Positions 45,552 to 54,986 of a stretch of DNA of 64,000 nt are shown piece by piece. The DNA comes from Gelidibacter japonicus (GTDB lineage: Bacteria > Bacteroidota > Bacteroidia > Flavobacteriales > Flavobacteriaceae). The stretch is from assembly GCF_010725055.1 (NCBI RefSeq), contig NZ_BJKB01000004.1:233087-297086 (forward strand). The letters run 5' to 3'. Both the position numbers and the translations under genes were made by a program. Each line of letters begins with the position of its first letter. Positions within the stretch are counted from its first letter, which is position 1. The notes under the pieces were generated by a model, which ran no database searches, had not been told where the DNA came from, and saw nothing but the letters and a program-made list of their open reading frames with translations.

Positions 45552-47421
45552 CTATGTAGCCATAAATAATATGACTGAGGTCCTTCAGCAAAAACTATTG
45601 CCTTCCATCACCCTATGGAACCGACTGGAGGCACGACCTCGTACAGATGATTTTGATCGGGCCTTGAAAGCTGAGGTGCGCGATCCTCTTTGGATGTTGA
45701 CCAAACAATGGCAGTTGGGCGAGTTTCGGGGAGATGATGCTGGTTCACCCGCATTTGCAAAAATACAGATGGCAACAACACGGTTGACCAAATATCAGGC
45801 AGATAGTAAGCAGGTGCAAACCTATGATGAAGACGTACCTTTGGAAGCCAAGGTTGAACAGAAAAAGATCCCATTTAAATCGGGTGCACAGGATATGTCT
45901 TTGGACATCCGCTTGATGATGGGCCGGCATTGGTTAAAGTTGATTAAAACCGATTTCCCTGCGGAGTTACGAGATGAATATATTTTACTTTATAAAATTT
46001 TATTGCCTGATCCCGATGACAAAAATTTTGCCAGTATAGTGGCACATAGGGAAGCCTGGCAACAAGTTGCTGCCGTGGCAGAAAGGTCTATGGATGGCTA
46101 CATGTTTTATGCACATCTCAAAAAGGGAAATTCAGCTTCTGAAGGAACGTCGCAACTTGGAGATGTGGATTTGGATGCATTGGGAGAAAAGTTTATAAAG
46201 TGGTTTGAGAAGTTTTTTCTTCAACCTATTGACGATGATAACAATGCATGGTTGCCGTCAAGGATGGAATATCAATTTGCAGTTTCTGCACCTGATGAAG
46301 GTGGAGAAAAAGTGATGGTAGCCGATGAGTACTATCACGGCCATTTAGATTGGTATAATCTGGACATCGATCCGCAAGCAACAGCCTTGGAAACTGAACC
46401 TGATATTGTGCTGCCTCCAGATCCACAAAACAGGAAAACCAACTCGTTTTTTCCAGTTAATATTTCTTTTGACGGCATGCCCCATACCCGATGGTGGCGT
46501 TTTGAGGATTCCAATACCAACTTTGGAGACATCAATCCAGACACCACCGATTTGAACAAACTACTTTTTATAGAATTCGGTCTTATTTATGCCAACGATT
46601 GGTTTTTGGTGCCATTCACGCTACCTGCAGGAAGTATAGCCAATGTAAAAGGTCTGTCTGTTACTAATGTGTTTGGTGAAAAGACTTGGGTAGAACCTGC
46701 AGGGAAAGGATTGGACGATGCCTGGAAACGATGGAATATGTACGCACTCAATACCAAAGGCAATCAACGAGAACCTGCAGACAACAGTCTATTGATTCTC
46801 CCGACTGTAGAAAAAATTCTCGAAGGAAAACCTTTGGAAGAAGTTCTTTTTATACGCGATGAGGTTGCCAATATGGTCTGGGCCATCGAAAAGAAAATCC
46901 CATTGCCAACCGGAAGTGGCAAGCACGGAGGCGAAGCGGCCTTTGAACTACATAAATTCTATCAAAAAATATTGAACAAAGAAATTGGCGACGGTATCGT
47001 CATTCCAGATGATATAGAATTTAAAGCAAATATCCGTTATCAAATTATGAATACGGTTCCGGAAAATTGGATTCCGTTTATTCCGGTTCATGTCGATGGT
47101 AGTTCACGAGAAGTACAACTGCAAAGAGCATCAATGCCAAGAATCCTTGAGAATGACGCGCCAAGCAATGCCCAGAAAATAAAACCAAGAACACAGTTGG
47201 TGCGTGAAGGCCTTGAAAAAGATCCCGTAGAAGCCTATTTCATTCATGAAGAAGAAATCCCGAGAGCAGGCATTCGAGCCTATCAAACCTTCCAAAGAAC
47301 CCGTTGGTATGATGGTAAGGTGGTGAATTGGTTCGGGGCCCGTAAACAAACTGGTAGGGGAGAAGGTCATAGTGGCTTGGCGTTTGACCAGATTATCCCA
47401 ACTGCGAAAAGACGGGTCTGA
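45541..47421 (+). CDS. Uncharacterised 626-aa protein, last gene of the operon
   Basis: The ATG at 45541 overlaps the previous gene by 11 bases; ATGs at 45544 or 45571 are also possible. The N-terminus (LWNRLEARPRTDDFDRALKA, then EVRDPLWMLTKQWQLGEFRG and DDAGSPAF) and the C-terminus (RWYDGKVVNWFGARKQTGRG, then EGHSGLAFD) look strongly conserved and match unnamed proteins I recall from other phyla. No catalytic motif, signal peptide or membrane helix is visible. Many W and D residues suggest a soluble structural or binding protein. Tight coupling to the 1869-aa gene suggests they act as a complex. Confidence 0.72.
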   Translation: MMNNYVAINNMTEVLQQKLLPSITLWNRLEARPRTDDFDRALKAEVRDPLWMLTKQWQLGEFRGDDAGSPAFAKIQMATTRLTKYQADSKQVQTYDEDVPLEAKVEQKKIPFKSGAQDMSLDIRLMMGRHWLKLIKTDFPAELRDEYILLYKILLPDPDDKNFASIVAHREAWQQVAAVAERSMDGYMFYAHLKKGNSASEGTSQLGDVDLDALGEKFIKWFEKFFLQPIDDDNNAWLPSRMEYQFAVSAPDEGGEKVMVADEYYHGHLDWYNLDIDPQATALETEPDIVLPPDPQNRKTNSFFPVNISFDGMPHTRWWRFEDSNTNFGDINPDTTDLNKLLFIEFGLIYANDWFLVPFTLPAGSIANVKGLSVTNVFGEKTWVEPAGKGLDDAWKRWNMYALNTKGNQREPADNSLLILPTVEKILEGKPLEEVLFIRDEVANMVWAIEKKIPLPTGSGKHGGEAAFELHKFYQKILNKEIGDGIVIPDDIEFKANIRYQIMNTVPENWIPFIPVHVDGSSREVQLQRASMPRILENDAPSNAQKIKPRTQLVREGLEKDPVEAYFIHEEEIPRAGIRAYQTFQRTRWYDGKVVNWFGARKQTGRGEGHSGLAFDQIIPTAKRRV

Positions 47422-47967
47422 GAGGAGGTAGAGGATAGAATATAGAGGCTAGAGTGTTGTGTGGATAGAATAAAGAATAAAGAGTCTTCTAATGTTCTAA
47501 GTCCTATAGCGACGCGGTCTTGGTTCTTTATCGGACATTAATTAGAGGTTGTGATTTTTTCAAATTAATTCACCTAGAACATCTGTTTGGGTTCCATCGG
47601 AAAGTCCTGTACTGAAGTTACAAAGGGTCTCGTTTTAGTACTGATGCCAATTTAACTTTTCAATGTCGTGTTTATTTCCATGAGGTATTATTTTTGAGGC
47701 ATCCAATTGTAATCGCCTTCTTTTCAATAGGTTTTATTTTAATCTCACAAAAATGTACAGATCGTAAAAACTGGTTGTGTTTTTTGGTTTGCTGGGCCTA
47801 CAGTTCTTTTGAAACCATTAGCCAAAGGCCCAATTTTTTCAATATCTTTACCGTTCATTACTTTTGGTTTTGAAACCATCAAGGTATATAATGGGCTAAC
47901 TTTAAAAGTGGGCCTTCTACGTTCAAACGATTTATCTGTAAGTAGTGAACAAACAATTATGATCACA
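47422..47967. other. 546-base gap after the large-protein operon
   Basis: Purine-rich low-complexity sequence follows the stop (AGAGGAGGTAGAGGATAGAA and similar, to about 47485). The rest shows no gene, no clear terminator hairpin and no TAnnTTTG box that I can place with confidence. The fucosidase frame is open from 47809, but its lipoprotein signal begins at 47968. Confidence 0.4.
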
Positions 47968-50199
47968 ATGAAAAACCTATTTTTTTATACTGTTGTTGCT
48001 TTAACAATAGCATCGTGTTCTCCTGTCAATGGACAGAAACTGAAGCCCAGTTCAACAATTGAAATAGACTCCGATGACACTAAGGATTCAATTATATTTA
48101 AAGCAGCCCATGTTGTTCCAACCCAAAATCAATACGACGCTCTAAAGAATGAGTTTATCGCGTTTATCCATTTCGGACCCAATACGTTTACGGGAATGGA
48201 ATGGGGAAATGGCATGGAAGATCCTGAAATTTTTGACCTTCAACATTTGGATACGGACCAATGGTGCAAGGCTATGAAGGATGCCCAAATGAAAATGGTC
48301 ATTCTTACCGTGAAACATCACGATGGATTTGTACTTTGGCAGAGCCGGTACACCGACCACGGTATTATGTCGACACCGTTTCAGGATGGCAAAGGCGATA
48401 TTTTACGGGATTTGTCAGCATCCTGTAAAAAATACGGGTTGAAATTAGGAGTGTATCTATCGCCGGCAGATTTGTATCAAATTGAACATAAAGACGGATT
48501 ATATGGTAATTTAAGCACGTATTCAGACCGTGTGATCCCAAGCCCGGTTGAGGGACGTCCTTTTAAGAATAAAACGACATTCACCTTTAATGTTGATGAT
48601 TATAATGCCTATTTTTTAAATCAATTGTTTGAATTGTTGACGGAATACGGTCCCATCCACGAAGTGTGGTTTGATGGTGCCCACCCAAAACGAAAGGGCG
48701 GACAAGAGTATAATTACTTGGCTTGGAAAGAGCTGATCTCTACATTGGCTCCAGAGGCTGTTGTTTTTGGAAAACAGGACATTCGTTGGGGCGGTAATGA
48801 AGCTGGCGCCACAAGGGATACGGAATGGAATGTTATTCCATATTCAGGGAACCCACTCAACATGAATAGTTTTGCCGATATCACCGGAGATGATATTGGG
48901 AGCAGGGAAAAACTCTATGACGCCAAATATTTGCACTATCAGCCGGCAGAAATCAATACGTCAATCCGCGAGGGCTGGTTTTACAGGGATGAGGACAAGC
49001 AAAAGGTGCGTAGTGCCGATGATGTCTTTGATATCTATGAGCGCTCAGTTGGTGGCAATACAATCTTTTTATTGAATATTCCACCAAATAAAGAGGGCGA
49101 ATTTTCACCGGAAGATGTACGTGTTTTAGAAGATGTAGGGCAACGGATCAGGGACACTTATGGCGCTAATTTATTTGCCGATGCTTCAGGGCATAAGGCG
49201 GTTTTGGACGCAAATCCTGATACTTATGAAATGTTGGCTGATGACATAAAGGAAATCCTCATAGAAACGGAAAAACCGGTCACCATCAACCGATTGGTCA
49301 TTCAGGAAGCAATTGCGACCCATAGTGAGCGTGTGGAGAAGCATGCGCTTGATGTTTGGATCAACGGTGCCTGGAAAGAAATTGTTTCTGCTACCAATAT
49401 TGGATATAAGCGTATCCTGCGTTTTCCTGAAACAACTTCCAATAAATTTAGAGTACGTATTTTAGAGTCGCGATTAAGTCCTGCCATTTCAAATATAAGT
49501 GCACATTATTACCAAACACGTCCGCCACAATTGGAGATAACCAGAACTTTAGATGGTATGGTGACTATACAGCCCAAAAAACACGAATTTGGTTGGAAAC
49601 CCCATGGCGAAGATAGTTCAGGCAATATCAATTCTGGAATAGAAATACGGTTTACAACAGATGGTAGCGAGCCAACAATAGATTCTGAAGTCTATGATTC
49701 TCCTTTTATAGCAACATCTGGAGAAATTAAAGCGGCTGCGTTTACAAATGACCAAAAGGGCAGTGTGGTTTCGAGAACCTTGGGAATTCTTAAAACTAAT
49801 TGGAAGGTAATAAACGAAGATAGCTGGACACCATCCCATAAGGCAGAATTGGCAATAGATGAAGACCCAAGGACGTTCTGGATATCTGACGCTAAAACTT
49901 CCCCCCACTTTATCGACATAGATCTTGGGGATGCCCAAACATTCAAAGCTTTTGGTTATACGCCTCCAACAGTTACTTCAGAAGGCATGATAGAGCAAGG
50001 TGTTGTTAAGATAAGTCAAGATGGAAAATCATGGAAGGAGGTTGAAAGCTTTGAATTTGGCAACCTAATAAACGACCCGACCCCAAGGACCCACTATTTT
50101 AAAGAAGCTGTGCATACACGATTTGTGCGTATAGAATCCAAAACCATTGCTGGAGGTAAAAAGCAGGCAGCCATAGCAGAATTGGACTTTTTTGAATAA
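47968..50199 (+). CDS. GH29 alpha-L-fucosidase, lipoprotein, with beta-sandwich C-terminal domains
   Basis: The start at 47968 (MKNLFFYTVVALTIASC, lipobox cysteine at 17; 743 aa) is preferred over the longer frame from 47809, which would bury the signal; an ATG at 47959 is also possible. The GH29 barrel includes FIHFGPNTFTGMEWGNG, MKMVILTVKHHDGFVLWQSR and the nucleophile Asp236 in VWFDGAHP. It removes alpha-L-fucose from glycans, and a surface or periplasmic lipoprotein form suits algal or host glycan use. About 540-640 is a chitobiase-C-like domain (EIRFTTDGSEPTID) and the last 140 residues are a F5/8 type C carbohydrate-binding domain. No sulfatase or SusCD genes are next to it. Confidence 0.92.
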   Translation: MKNLFFYTVVALTIASCSPVNGQKLKPSSTIEIDSDDTKDSIIFKAAHVVPTQNQYDALKNEFIAFIHFGPNTFTGMEWGNGMEDPEIFDLQHLDTDQWCKAMKDAQMKMVILTVKHHDGFVLWQSRYTDHGIMSTPFQDGKGDILRDLSASCKKYGLKLGVYLSPADLYQIEHKDGLYGNLSTYSDRVIPSPVEGRPFKNKTTFTFNVDDYNAYFLNQLFELLTEYGPIHEVWFDGAHPKRKGGQEYNYLAWKELISTLAPEAVVFGKQDIRWGGNEAGATRDTEWNVIPYSGNPLNMNSFADITGDDIGSREKLYDAKYLHYQPAEINTSIREGWFYRDEDKQKVRSADDVFDIYERSVGGNTIFLLNIPPNKEGEFSPEDVRVLEDVGQRIRDTYGANLFADASGHKAVLDANPDTYEMLADDIKEILIETEKPVTINRLVIQEAIATHSERVEKHALDVWINGAWKEIVSATNIGYKRILRFPETTSNKFRVRILESRLSPAISNISAHYYQTRPPQLEITRTLDGMVTIQPKKHEFGWKPHGEDSSGNINSGIEIRFTTDGSEPTIDSEVYDSPFIATSGEIKAAAFTNDQKGSVVSRTLGILKTNWKVINEDSWTPSHKAELAIDEDPRTFWISDAKTSPHFIDIDLGDAQTFKAFGYTPPTVTSEGMIEQGVVKISQDGKSWKEVESFEFGNLINDPTPRTHYFKEAVHTRFVRIESKTIAGGKKQAAIAELDFFE

Positions 50200-50372
50200 C
50201 TAACGGTAGATTCAGCATAAAGGATACATCGTTGCATCCCGTTTTATAGGCAGGATGTCCCGTCTGTAAAAGGGTCAATAACAAAGGTGTTGATACAACA
50301 ATACACCGTGGTCAAACTGAAAAATGAAGATTTCCGAATCAGTTTTGTTTACAGATTAAAGTGGAGGTCCGA

Positions 50373-50404
50373 TAAATAAGAAAGCCCTGATGGAAATCAG
50401 AGCT
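50373..50404 (-). terminator. Terminator-like hairpin after the AraC gene
   Basis: AGCCCTGAT (50383-50391) and ATCAGAGCT (50396-50404) pair with one mismatch around GGAA. On the minus strand the hairpin is followed by TTCTTATTT. It lies in the convergent gap between the fucosidase and the AraC regulator and may serve the latter. Confidence 0.5.
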
Positions 50405-50452
50405 CTCTTGAATTAAGTACTAAAATCCCTTGAAGTACGTAATAAATATATA

Positions 50453-51460
50453 TTATGCTGAAACAGCTAACTTATTTTTCTTGTAATCGCTTGGCGTACA
50501 ATCATAACGTTCTTTGAATATTTTCGAGAAATAGCTTCGGCTGGTAAAACCAACACTGTATACAATTTCTGATATATTCAAGTCGGTATTGACGATCAGA
50601 TCTTCTGACTTGGTCAATCTCACTGATCTGATGTATTCGCAAACCGTCAATCCATGCTGAAACTTAAAGCCTTCCTGCAATTTGGCTGCGGACAGACCAA
50701 CTCTGTCACTCAGATTTTCGACCTTATGGTCTAAATCTGGAAACTCGTTGATATACTCGGTCAGGGTCGCAATTGAATTTATTTCCATTTTGGTCAAGGA
50801 CGTAGGCTCCATCTCCAAATTTTTGATATCCTTATTATGATGGTCTATTTCAAGTGCCAGGATGACATTTACAATGCCTTTGGTCAACAATTCTCTTACC
50901 AAGCCTTCTTGATGGATACTTTGTAGCTGTTTGATACTTTCAGCTATTTTAAGGTTGTAAGAGCCAATATATAGGTAGTCGTCAGTTTTATCTGCAATAA
51001 AAGCTTCTTTTAAACTCGAGCTCCATTGCGAATTTTGGCTAATTTGTGTGTTGACAGAAATTAATGTGGCCACCGTTTCAACATCCTTTTCTATTTGGAT
51101 AATATTTTGATCTGATTTAATATTTGCGACGATACTGGTCTGAAATGCATCAATACTGTTTGTCGTGCCGTTTTTATCGAAATTATGTGATATTTTTCCT
51201 TTGGAGCAATACATGAAATTGACATGAGCAGCGAGGAGTGCATCAATGGTGATCTCGATATTTTCATTGGCAATAATGTCAAATTCGAGAACGGTTATAC
51301 CATCTTCCAATATAATTGAACGAATACTGCCATTTGCCAAGCTGTTTTTTATTTTGAGTTGACACTCAGTTGTACCTTTTTCTAACGTACCACCAACTTT
51401 GCTTTGAAGTGTATCGAAAAAGGAATATAGATCGTTTACTTTAGATTCAATTGTTATCAT
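50453..51460 (-). CDS. AraC family transcriptional regulator
   Basis: The C-terminal ~100 residues of this 335-aa protein form the double helix-turn-helix of AraC/XylS regulators: LSDRVGLSAAKLQEGFKFQH, TVCEYIRSVRLTKSEDLIVN and EIVYSVGFTSRSYFSKIFKE with the family's final P (YDCTPSDYKK). The N-terminal ~220 residues are a poorly conserved sensing domain seen in many Bacteroidota AraC proteins. It is convergent with the fucosidase gene, so regulation of that gene is possible but not shown. Confidence 0.9.
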   Translation of the reverse strand: MITIESKVNDLYSFFDTLQSKVGGTLEKGTTECQLKIKNSLANGSIRSIILEDGITVLEFDIIANENIEITIDALLAAHVNFMYCSKGKISHNFDKNGTTNSIDAFQTSIVANIKSDQNIIQIEKDVETVATLISVNTQISQNSQWSSSLKEAFIADKTDDYLYIGSYNLKIAESIKQLQSIHQEGLVRELLTKGIVNVILALEIDHHNKDIKNLEMEPTSLTKMEINSIATLTEYINEFPDLDHKVENLSDRVGLSAAKLQEGFKFQHGLTVCEYIRSVRLTKSEDLIVNTDLNISEIVYSVGFTSRSYFSKIFKERYDCTPSDYKKNKLAVSA

Positions 51461-51497
51461 GGCGTGTTATTTTTATGGTTTATTAAGTGGTTAATTA

Positions 51498-51623
51498 TTA
51501 CTTCTGATTCTTGTTTATACCTAATACCTTAATTCGGGCATTGGTAGAAGAGAGATCAGTTTTTGGAAAAACTCTCGCCACCCTGGCGTATTGTTTTTCT
51601 GGTTGTGATGGATTGGTTTTCAT
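51498..51623 (-). CDS. Possible small protein, 41 aa
   Basis: An ATG at 51623 opens a 41-codon frame (MKTNPSQPEKQYARVARVFP, then KTDLSSTNARIKVLGINKNQ) between the DUF5670-like and AraC genes. It has coding-like composition but no family I know, and could be chance. Confidence 0.3.
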   Translation of the reverse strand: MKTNPSQPEKQYARVARVFPKTDLSSTNARIKVLGINKNQK

Positions 51624-51668
51624 AGGGTTTTGATTGTTTTTTATTTGGTTTCTTCTTGTTTGATTATT

Positions 51669-51815
51669 TTATCTTTTTTCCATCAATCCTGCTAAGCCTA
51701 AAAGAGCAGCGGTCAATAGCAAAAAATGAATCGTAGTATTTAAAGCATATACAAAGTAGCTTACGGCCCAGGCAACTACCATGAGAACAGATACCGTGTA
51801 AAAAATCGTCTTCAT
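51669..51815 (-). CDS. Small DUF5670 (lmo0937-like) membrane protein
   Basis: The start at 51815 gives 48 aa with two hydrophobic helices: MKTIFYTVSVLMVVAWAVSY and IHFLLLTAALLGLAGLMEKR. This is the size and pattern of lmo0937-family (DUF5670) proteins, which often respond to envelope or osmotic stress. The frame continues 20 codons upstream, but that part is charged and not family-like. Function unknown. Confidence 0.65.
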   Translation of the reverse strand: MKTIFYTVSVLMVVAWAVSYFVYALNTTIHFLLLTAALLGLAGLMEKR

Positions 51816-51941
51816 AGTCAATTCATTTTCGTTTTTAATCTTCTTAATGGTTGCTTTACAAAGATGACCCAACATAGGGCTTCCTTCCTTACAGCATTTT
51901 CAGAATTGATTATAGAATTCCCATAAAGACATGAAAAATCA

Positions 51942-51962
51942 CTCTATATGGGCCATATAGAG
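51942..51962. promoter_or_regulatory. Perfect 10+1+10 palindrome between kinase and DUF5670-like gene
   Basis: CTCTATATGG (51942-51951) and CCATATAGAG (51953-51962) are exact reverse complements around one G. On the minus strand the hairpin is followed by TGATTTTTC, so it could end the kinase transcript. The near-zero spacer instead suits a dimeric operator upstream of the small membrane-protein gene. Confidence 0.5.
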
Positions 51963-51988
51963 GGTGTAAAGATGAATATTGGGAGATG

Positions 51989-53779
51989 TTAGGTGGTAAT
52001 AGGAAGATAAATAGTAAAAACAGAACCTTGGTCTAATTTGCCTTCAGCAGTAATATAGCCATTATGGTTTTCGACGATTTTCTTGCAAATGGAAAGTCCG
52101 ATGCCGGTACCTGAGTATTCGTTTTTATTGTGCAGCCGATTAAAAAGAATAAAAATCTTTTCGGCATACTCTTGATCAAACCCAATGCCATTATCTTTTA
52201 TGCTAATAGTATGGTAGAGATCATGCTTTGAGAACTTTATTTTTGGTAAATCGCTAGCCTGAGTCTGAGAATAACTAATAGTGATCACTGGCGCAACGTT
52301 TTCACGACTGTATTTTAATGAATTGCTGATCAGATTAAGGAATAGTTGTTTGATCTGAAATGGGATGACTTTCATTGACGGAATGGAATCAGATGAGATT
52401 CGAGCTCTCTTATCCGATATAATTTCGGCTAGATCGTGTTTGGCGGTCTCCAACAAGATATTGATGTTTGAATCTTCGAAGGCCTCCTCCGATTTATTGG
52501 TCCTTGAAAACTGAAGTAGGTCGTCAATTAAAGAACGCATCCTTGCTGATGAAGATTTTATACGCGTTATGTACAGTTTCCCATTATCGGAAAGGTTGGC
52601 TTTTTCTTTATCTTCCAACCTTGAAATAAAGGTTTGAATCTTTCGGAGTGGTTCCTGCAAATCGTGGCTGGCAACATAGTTAAATGAAGCCAACTCTTTA
52701 TTGTTTCGTTCCAATTCAAGATTTCTTTCCTCAATTAAACGGTAATTCTCAATTTCATCTGTGATGTCCGCAGTAGTTCCCAACAGTTTTTTATGGCCAT
52801 CTGAGTCTATAAGAACTTTACCATAGGCCTTAAAATGCTTTATACTGCCATTCTTCTGGATAATTCTGTAATGGATAAAGGGCAGGTCTTCATTCTCCAT
52901 CATTTTATTGACTTGTTCCGTCAGTTTATCCAAATCGTCTGGATGAACAAAACCCATAAAGTTTTCAAGCGTTGCGGGGAAAGATTGAGGTTCTTCACCT
53001 AGCAATCGATAGAGGTTGTCTGAATACTCAAAAGTGTTATCCTCAATATACCATATCCAATTCCCATGTTTGCTTATGATTTCAGATTGGGTGGTTGACT
53101 CTTTAAAGGTTTCCAACAGTTCATTTTTTTCCTTGAGAATCCTTAGGTTCTTACTGATTTGCAAATAGGTCAATAAAAGAATTAACAGTGAAAAAATGAG
53201 CGCATAGTAAATGAGCATTGGTGCATTTGAAAGCGTTTTTGAACTTTTTGCTTTTCTGATCCCAAGCTCTTCACTTTCATGGGTAGTCATGTCCATAATT
53301 TTGAAACGAACACTGTTCATGGTTTGCCTTCCTTCCTTAAAACTTGAAATAAATTCAGGTGAGTCTGTTTTATTTGCTAGGGCAAGACCCAGTGTTTTTT
53401 CAAAAATCTCTAAGTTTTTATCGATTTTAATTTTTAATTCGGCAATATTCTTTTGTTGTGCCGGATTGTTTTTAGTTAAAAGCTTGAGCCGTTCCAAACT
53501 GCTTTCCAATTCAGATTGACTTGATAATAAGGGTTCCAAAAACGTCGAGTCCTGAGAAATAATAAACGCTCTTTTCCCGCTTTCGGCATCTTTGAGAGCG
53601 GAAAGTAATTTCTCTAATTCAATATGTATTTGGTAGGTGTGCTGAACATCTTCAAAGGATTTAGAAAGTTTTTTTATGAGTTGATAAGACATGCCACCCA
53701 TAACCAAAACAACGAAAAGACTTAAACCAAAAATGATCTTTAGGATGCGCTCAGAATTATAAATGGATTTGAACTTCAT
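51989..53779 (-). CDS. CHASE3-PAS sensor histidine kinase
   Basis: In this 596-aa inner-membrane kinase, TM1 is at about 12-35, a periplasmic CHASE3 domain at about 40-180 (GKRAFIISQDSTFLEPLLSS) and TM2 at about 187-206. A PAS domain is at about 235-345 (FMGFVHPDDLDKL, LLGTTADITDE), and HisKA has the phosphoacceptor His372 in SHDLQEPLRKIQ. The ATPase domain has LISNSLKYS, DNGIGFD and GTGIGLSICKKI. It starts two bases after a single-domain response regulator, its probable partner. The stimulus is unknown. Confidence 0.95.
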   Translation of the reverse strand: MKFKSIYNSERILKIIFGLSLFVVLVMGGMSYQLIKKLSKSFEDVQHTYQIHIELEKLLSALKDAESGKRAFIISQDSTFLEPLLSSQSELESSLERLKLLTKNNPAQQKNIAELKIKIDKNLEIFEKTLGLALANKTDSPEFISSFKEGRQTMNSVRFKIMDMTTHESEELGIRKAKSSKTLSNAPMLIYYALIFSLLILLLTYLQISKNLRILKEKNELLETFKESTTQSEIISKHGNWIWYIEDNTFEYSDNLYRLLGEEPQSFPATLENFMGFVHPDDLDKLTEQVNKMMENEDLPFIHYRIIQKNGSIKHFKAYGKVLIDSDGHKKLLGTTADITDEIENYRLIEERNLELERNNKELASFNYVASHDLQEPLRKIQTFISRLEDKEKANLSDNGKLYITRIKSSSARMRSLIDDLLQFSRTNKSEEAFEDSNINILLETAKHDLAEIISDKRARISSDSIPSMKVIPFQIKQLFLNLISNSLKYSRENVAPVITISYSQTQASDLPKIKFSKHDLYHTISIKDNGIGFDQEYAEKIFILFNRLHNKNEYSGTGIGLSICKKIVENHNGYITAEGKLDQGSVFTIYLPITT

Positions 53780-53781
53780 AA

Positions 53782-54228
53782 TTATAGGCGCAATAAAAAG
53801 TTGTCTCTGTTCAATCCACTAGTTTGATATTGCCAGTTCATAGTGACCACATCTGACAGGATTTTCTTGAGAATATTGAAGTCATTGGGCTTTTTAATGT
53901 AAACATTGGCTCCACTTACAAAGGTGTCTTCTATATCTTCTTCTGAGGCAGAAGTAGAATATATGGCGATGGCAATATCCTTAAACCTCGGATTGCTTTT
54001 AATTTCCTTCAAACATTCTATACCTGATTTCATGGGCATATTCAAATCTAAAAAGAGGATATTCGGTAGCTTGGAATCAGATTGGTTTAAAGCGTTCATC
54101 AGATCAACACCATCTTTATAAAGATCCACTTTGGTCTGCATTTTCAACTCTTCAAAGGCTTCTGTGAAAAATAAGCGATCATCTTCATCATCGTCTGCCA
54201 ATACTACGTAAGTATAATTTTCTCGCAT
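53782..54228 (-). CDS. Single-domain response regulator
   Basis: This 148-aa CheY-like receiver has the acidic pocket ADDDEDD (11-17), the phosphoacceptor Asp61 in LFLDLNMP and Lys112/113 in YIKKP. It has no output domain. This is the Rcp1-like group that pairs with PAS kinases of phytochrome type. It lies six bases after the AraC gene and two before the CHASE3 kinase, so the three form one operon. Confidence 0.95.
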   Translation of the reverse strand: MRENYTYVVLADDDEDDRLFFTEAFEELKMQTKVDLYKDGVDLMNALNQSDSKLPNILFLDLNMPMKSGIECLKEIKSNPRFKDIAIAIYSTSASEEDIEDTFVSGANVYIKKPNDFNILKKILSDVVTMNWQYQTSGLNRDNFLLRL

Positions 54229-54234
54229 ATTTTA

Positions 54235-54798
54235 TTAGCTTTTATTGGTGTTCAATTCTCTTCTTTTGGCAATAATTCTTTGAAATGTGGTTGGCGTAAT
54301 ACCTGTCGTATTCTTAAATTGGGTGCTTAAGTGTGCTACACTTGAATACTGTAGTCTAAACGCAATTTCAGTTAAGGACAACTCGGTGTTTATCATCAAT
54401 GACTTGGCGTGTTCAATGCGTTGAAGAATAATGAAGTTTTCAATGGAAGTGTAGGTGACTTCCGAAAATACATTCGCTAAATATCCATAGCTGTGCCCCA
54501 ATTTTTCGGACAGGTAAACTGAGCTCTTAACATTCATTGTATCGTCGGCATTCATTACCATATCAATGATGGTGTCTTTTATTTTCTGTACCAAAATCAC
54601 TTTTTGATTCTCTATTTTCTCAATCCCATAATCTTCCAAAATAGTGTCAAAGGCTTCCATTTTATCAGCGGGGACGTCCTCCAAAAATTCGATCTCTCCA
54701 AAATTCAACATCCTGTATTTGATATTAAGCGCCACTAGCTTTTCATCAATGACTTTGGTACAAATACGGGTAAAATCAAACTTGATAAAGATTTTCAT
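54235..54798 (-). CDS. AraC family regulator with short N-terminal domain
   Basis: In this 187-aa protein residues 85-187 form the AraC helix-turn-helix pair (SVYLSEKLGHSYGYLANVFS, TYTSIENFIILQRIEHAKSL, then EIAFRLQYSSVAHLSTQFKN and TTGITPTTF). The N-terminal 80 residues form a small alpha/beta module common in Bacteroidota AraC proteins of this length. It is the first gene of an operon with the response regulator and kinase and is a likely target or modulator of that signalling unit. Confidence 0.9.
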   Translation of the reverse strand: MKIFIKFDFTRICTKVIDEKLVALNIKYRMLNFGEIEFLEDVPADKMEAFDTILEDYGIEKIENQKVILVQKIKDTIIDMVMNADDTMNVKSSVYLSEKLGHSYGYLANVFSEVTYTSIENFIILQRIEHAKSLMINTELSLTEIAFRLQYSSVAHLSTQFKNTTGITPTTFQRIIAKRRELNTNKS

Positions 54799-54986
54799 AA
54801 CGTGCGAAATAGATTACGAATGTAAACATTATTTTTAAATTGTAAACTCTCATCTATCCTACTAAAAAGCACCGATATTTGGAGGTTATACTGGCGGTTC
54901 AATTTAACTATTATTTAGGTTTTACCACTATTTTTTTTATCTCAAAAGCCATGAATGTTATTCTAAAACCCGTTTTTAAACTCCAT

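Noticed and set aside
27563..47421. A complete contractile injection system or prophage
   Set aside because: Only a sheath-like gene is present; no tube, baseplate, spike, AAA ATPase, capsid, terminase or integrase was recognised.
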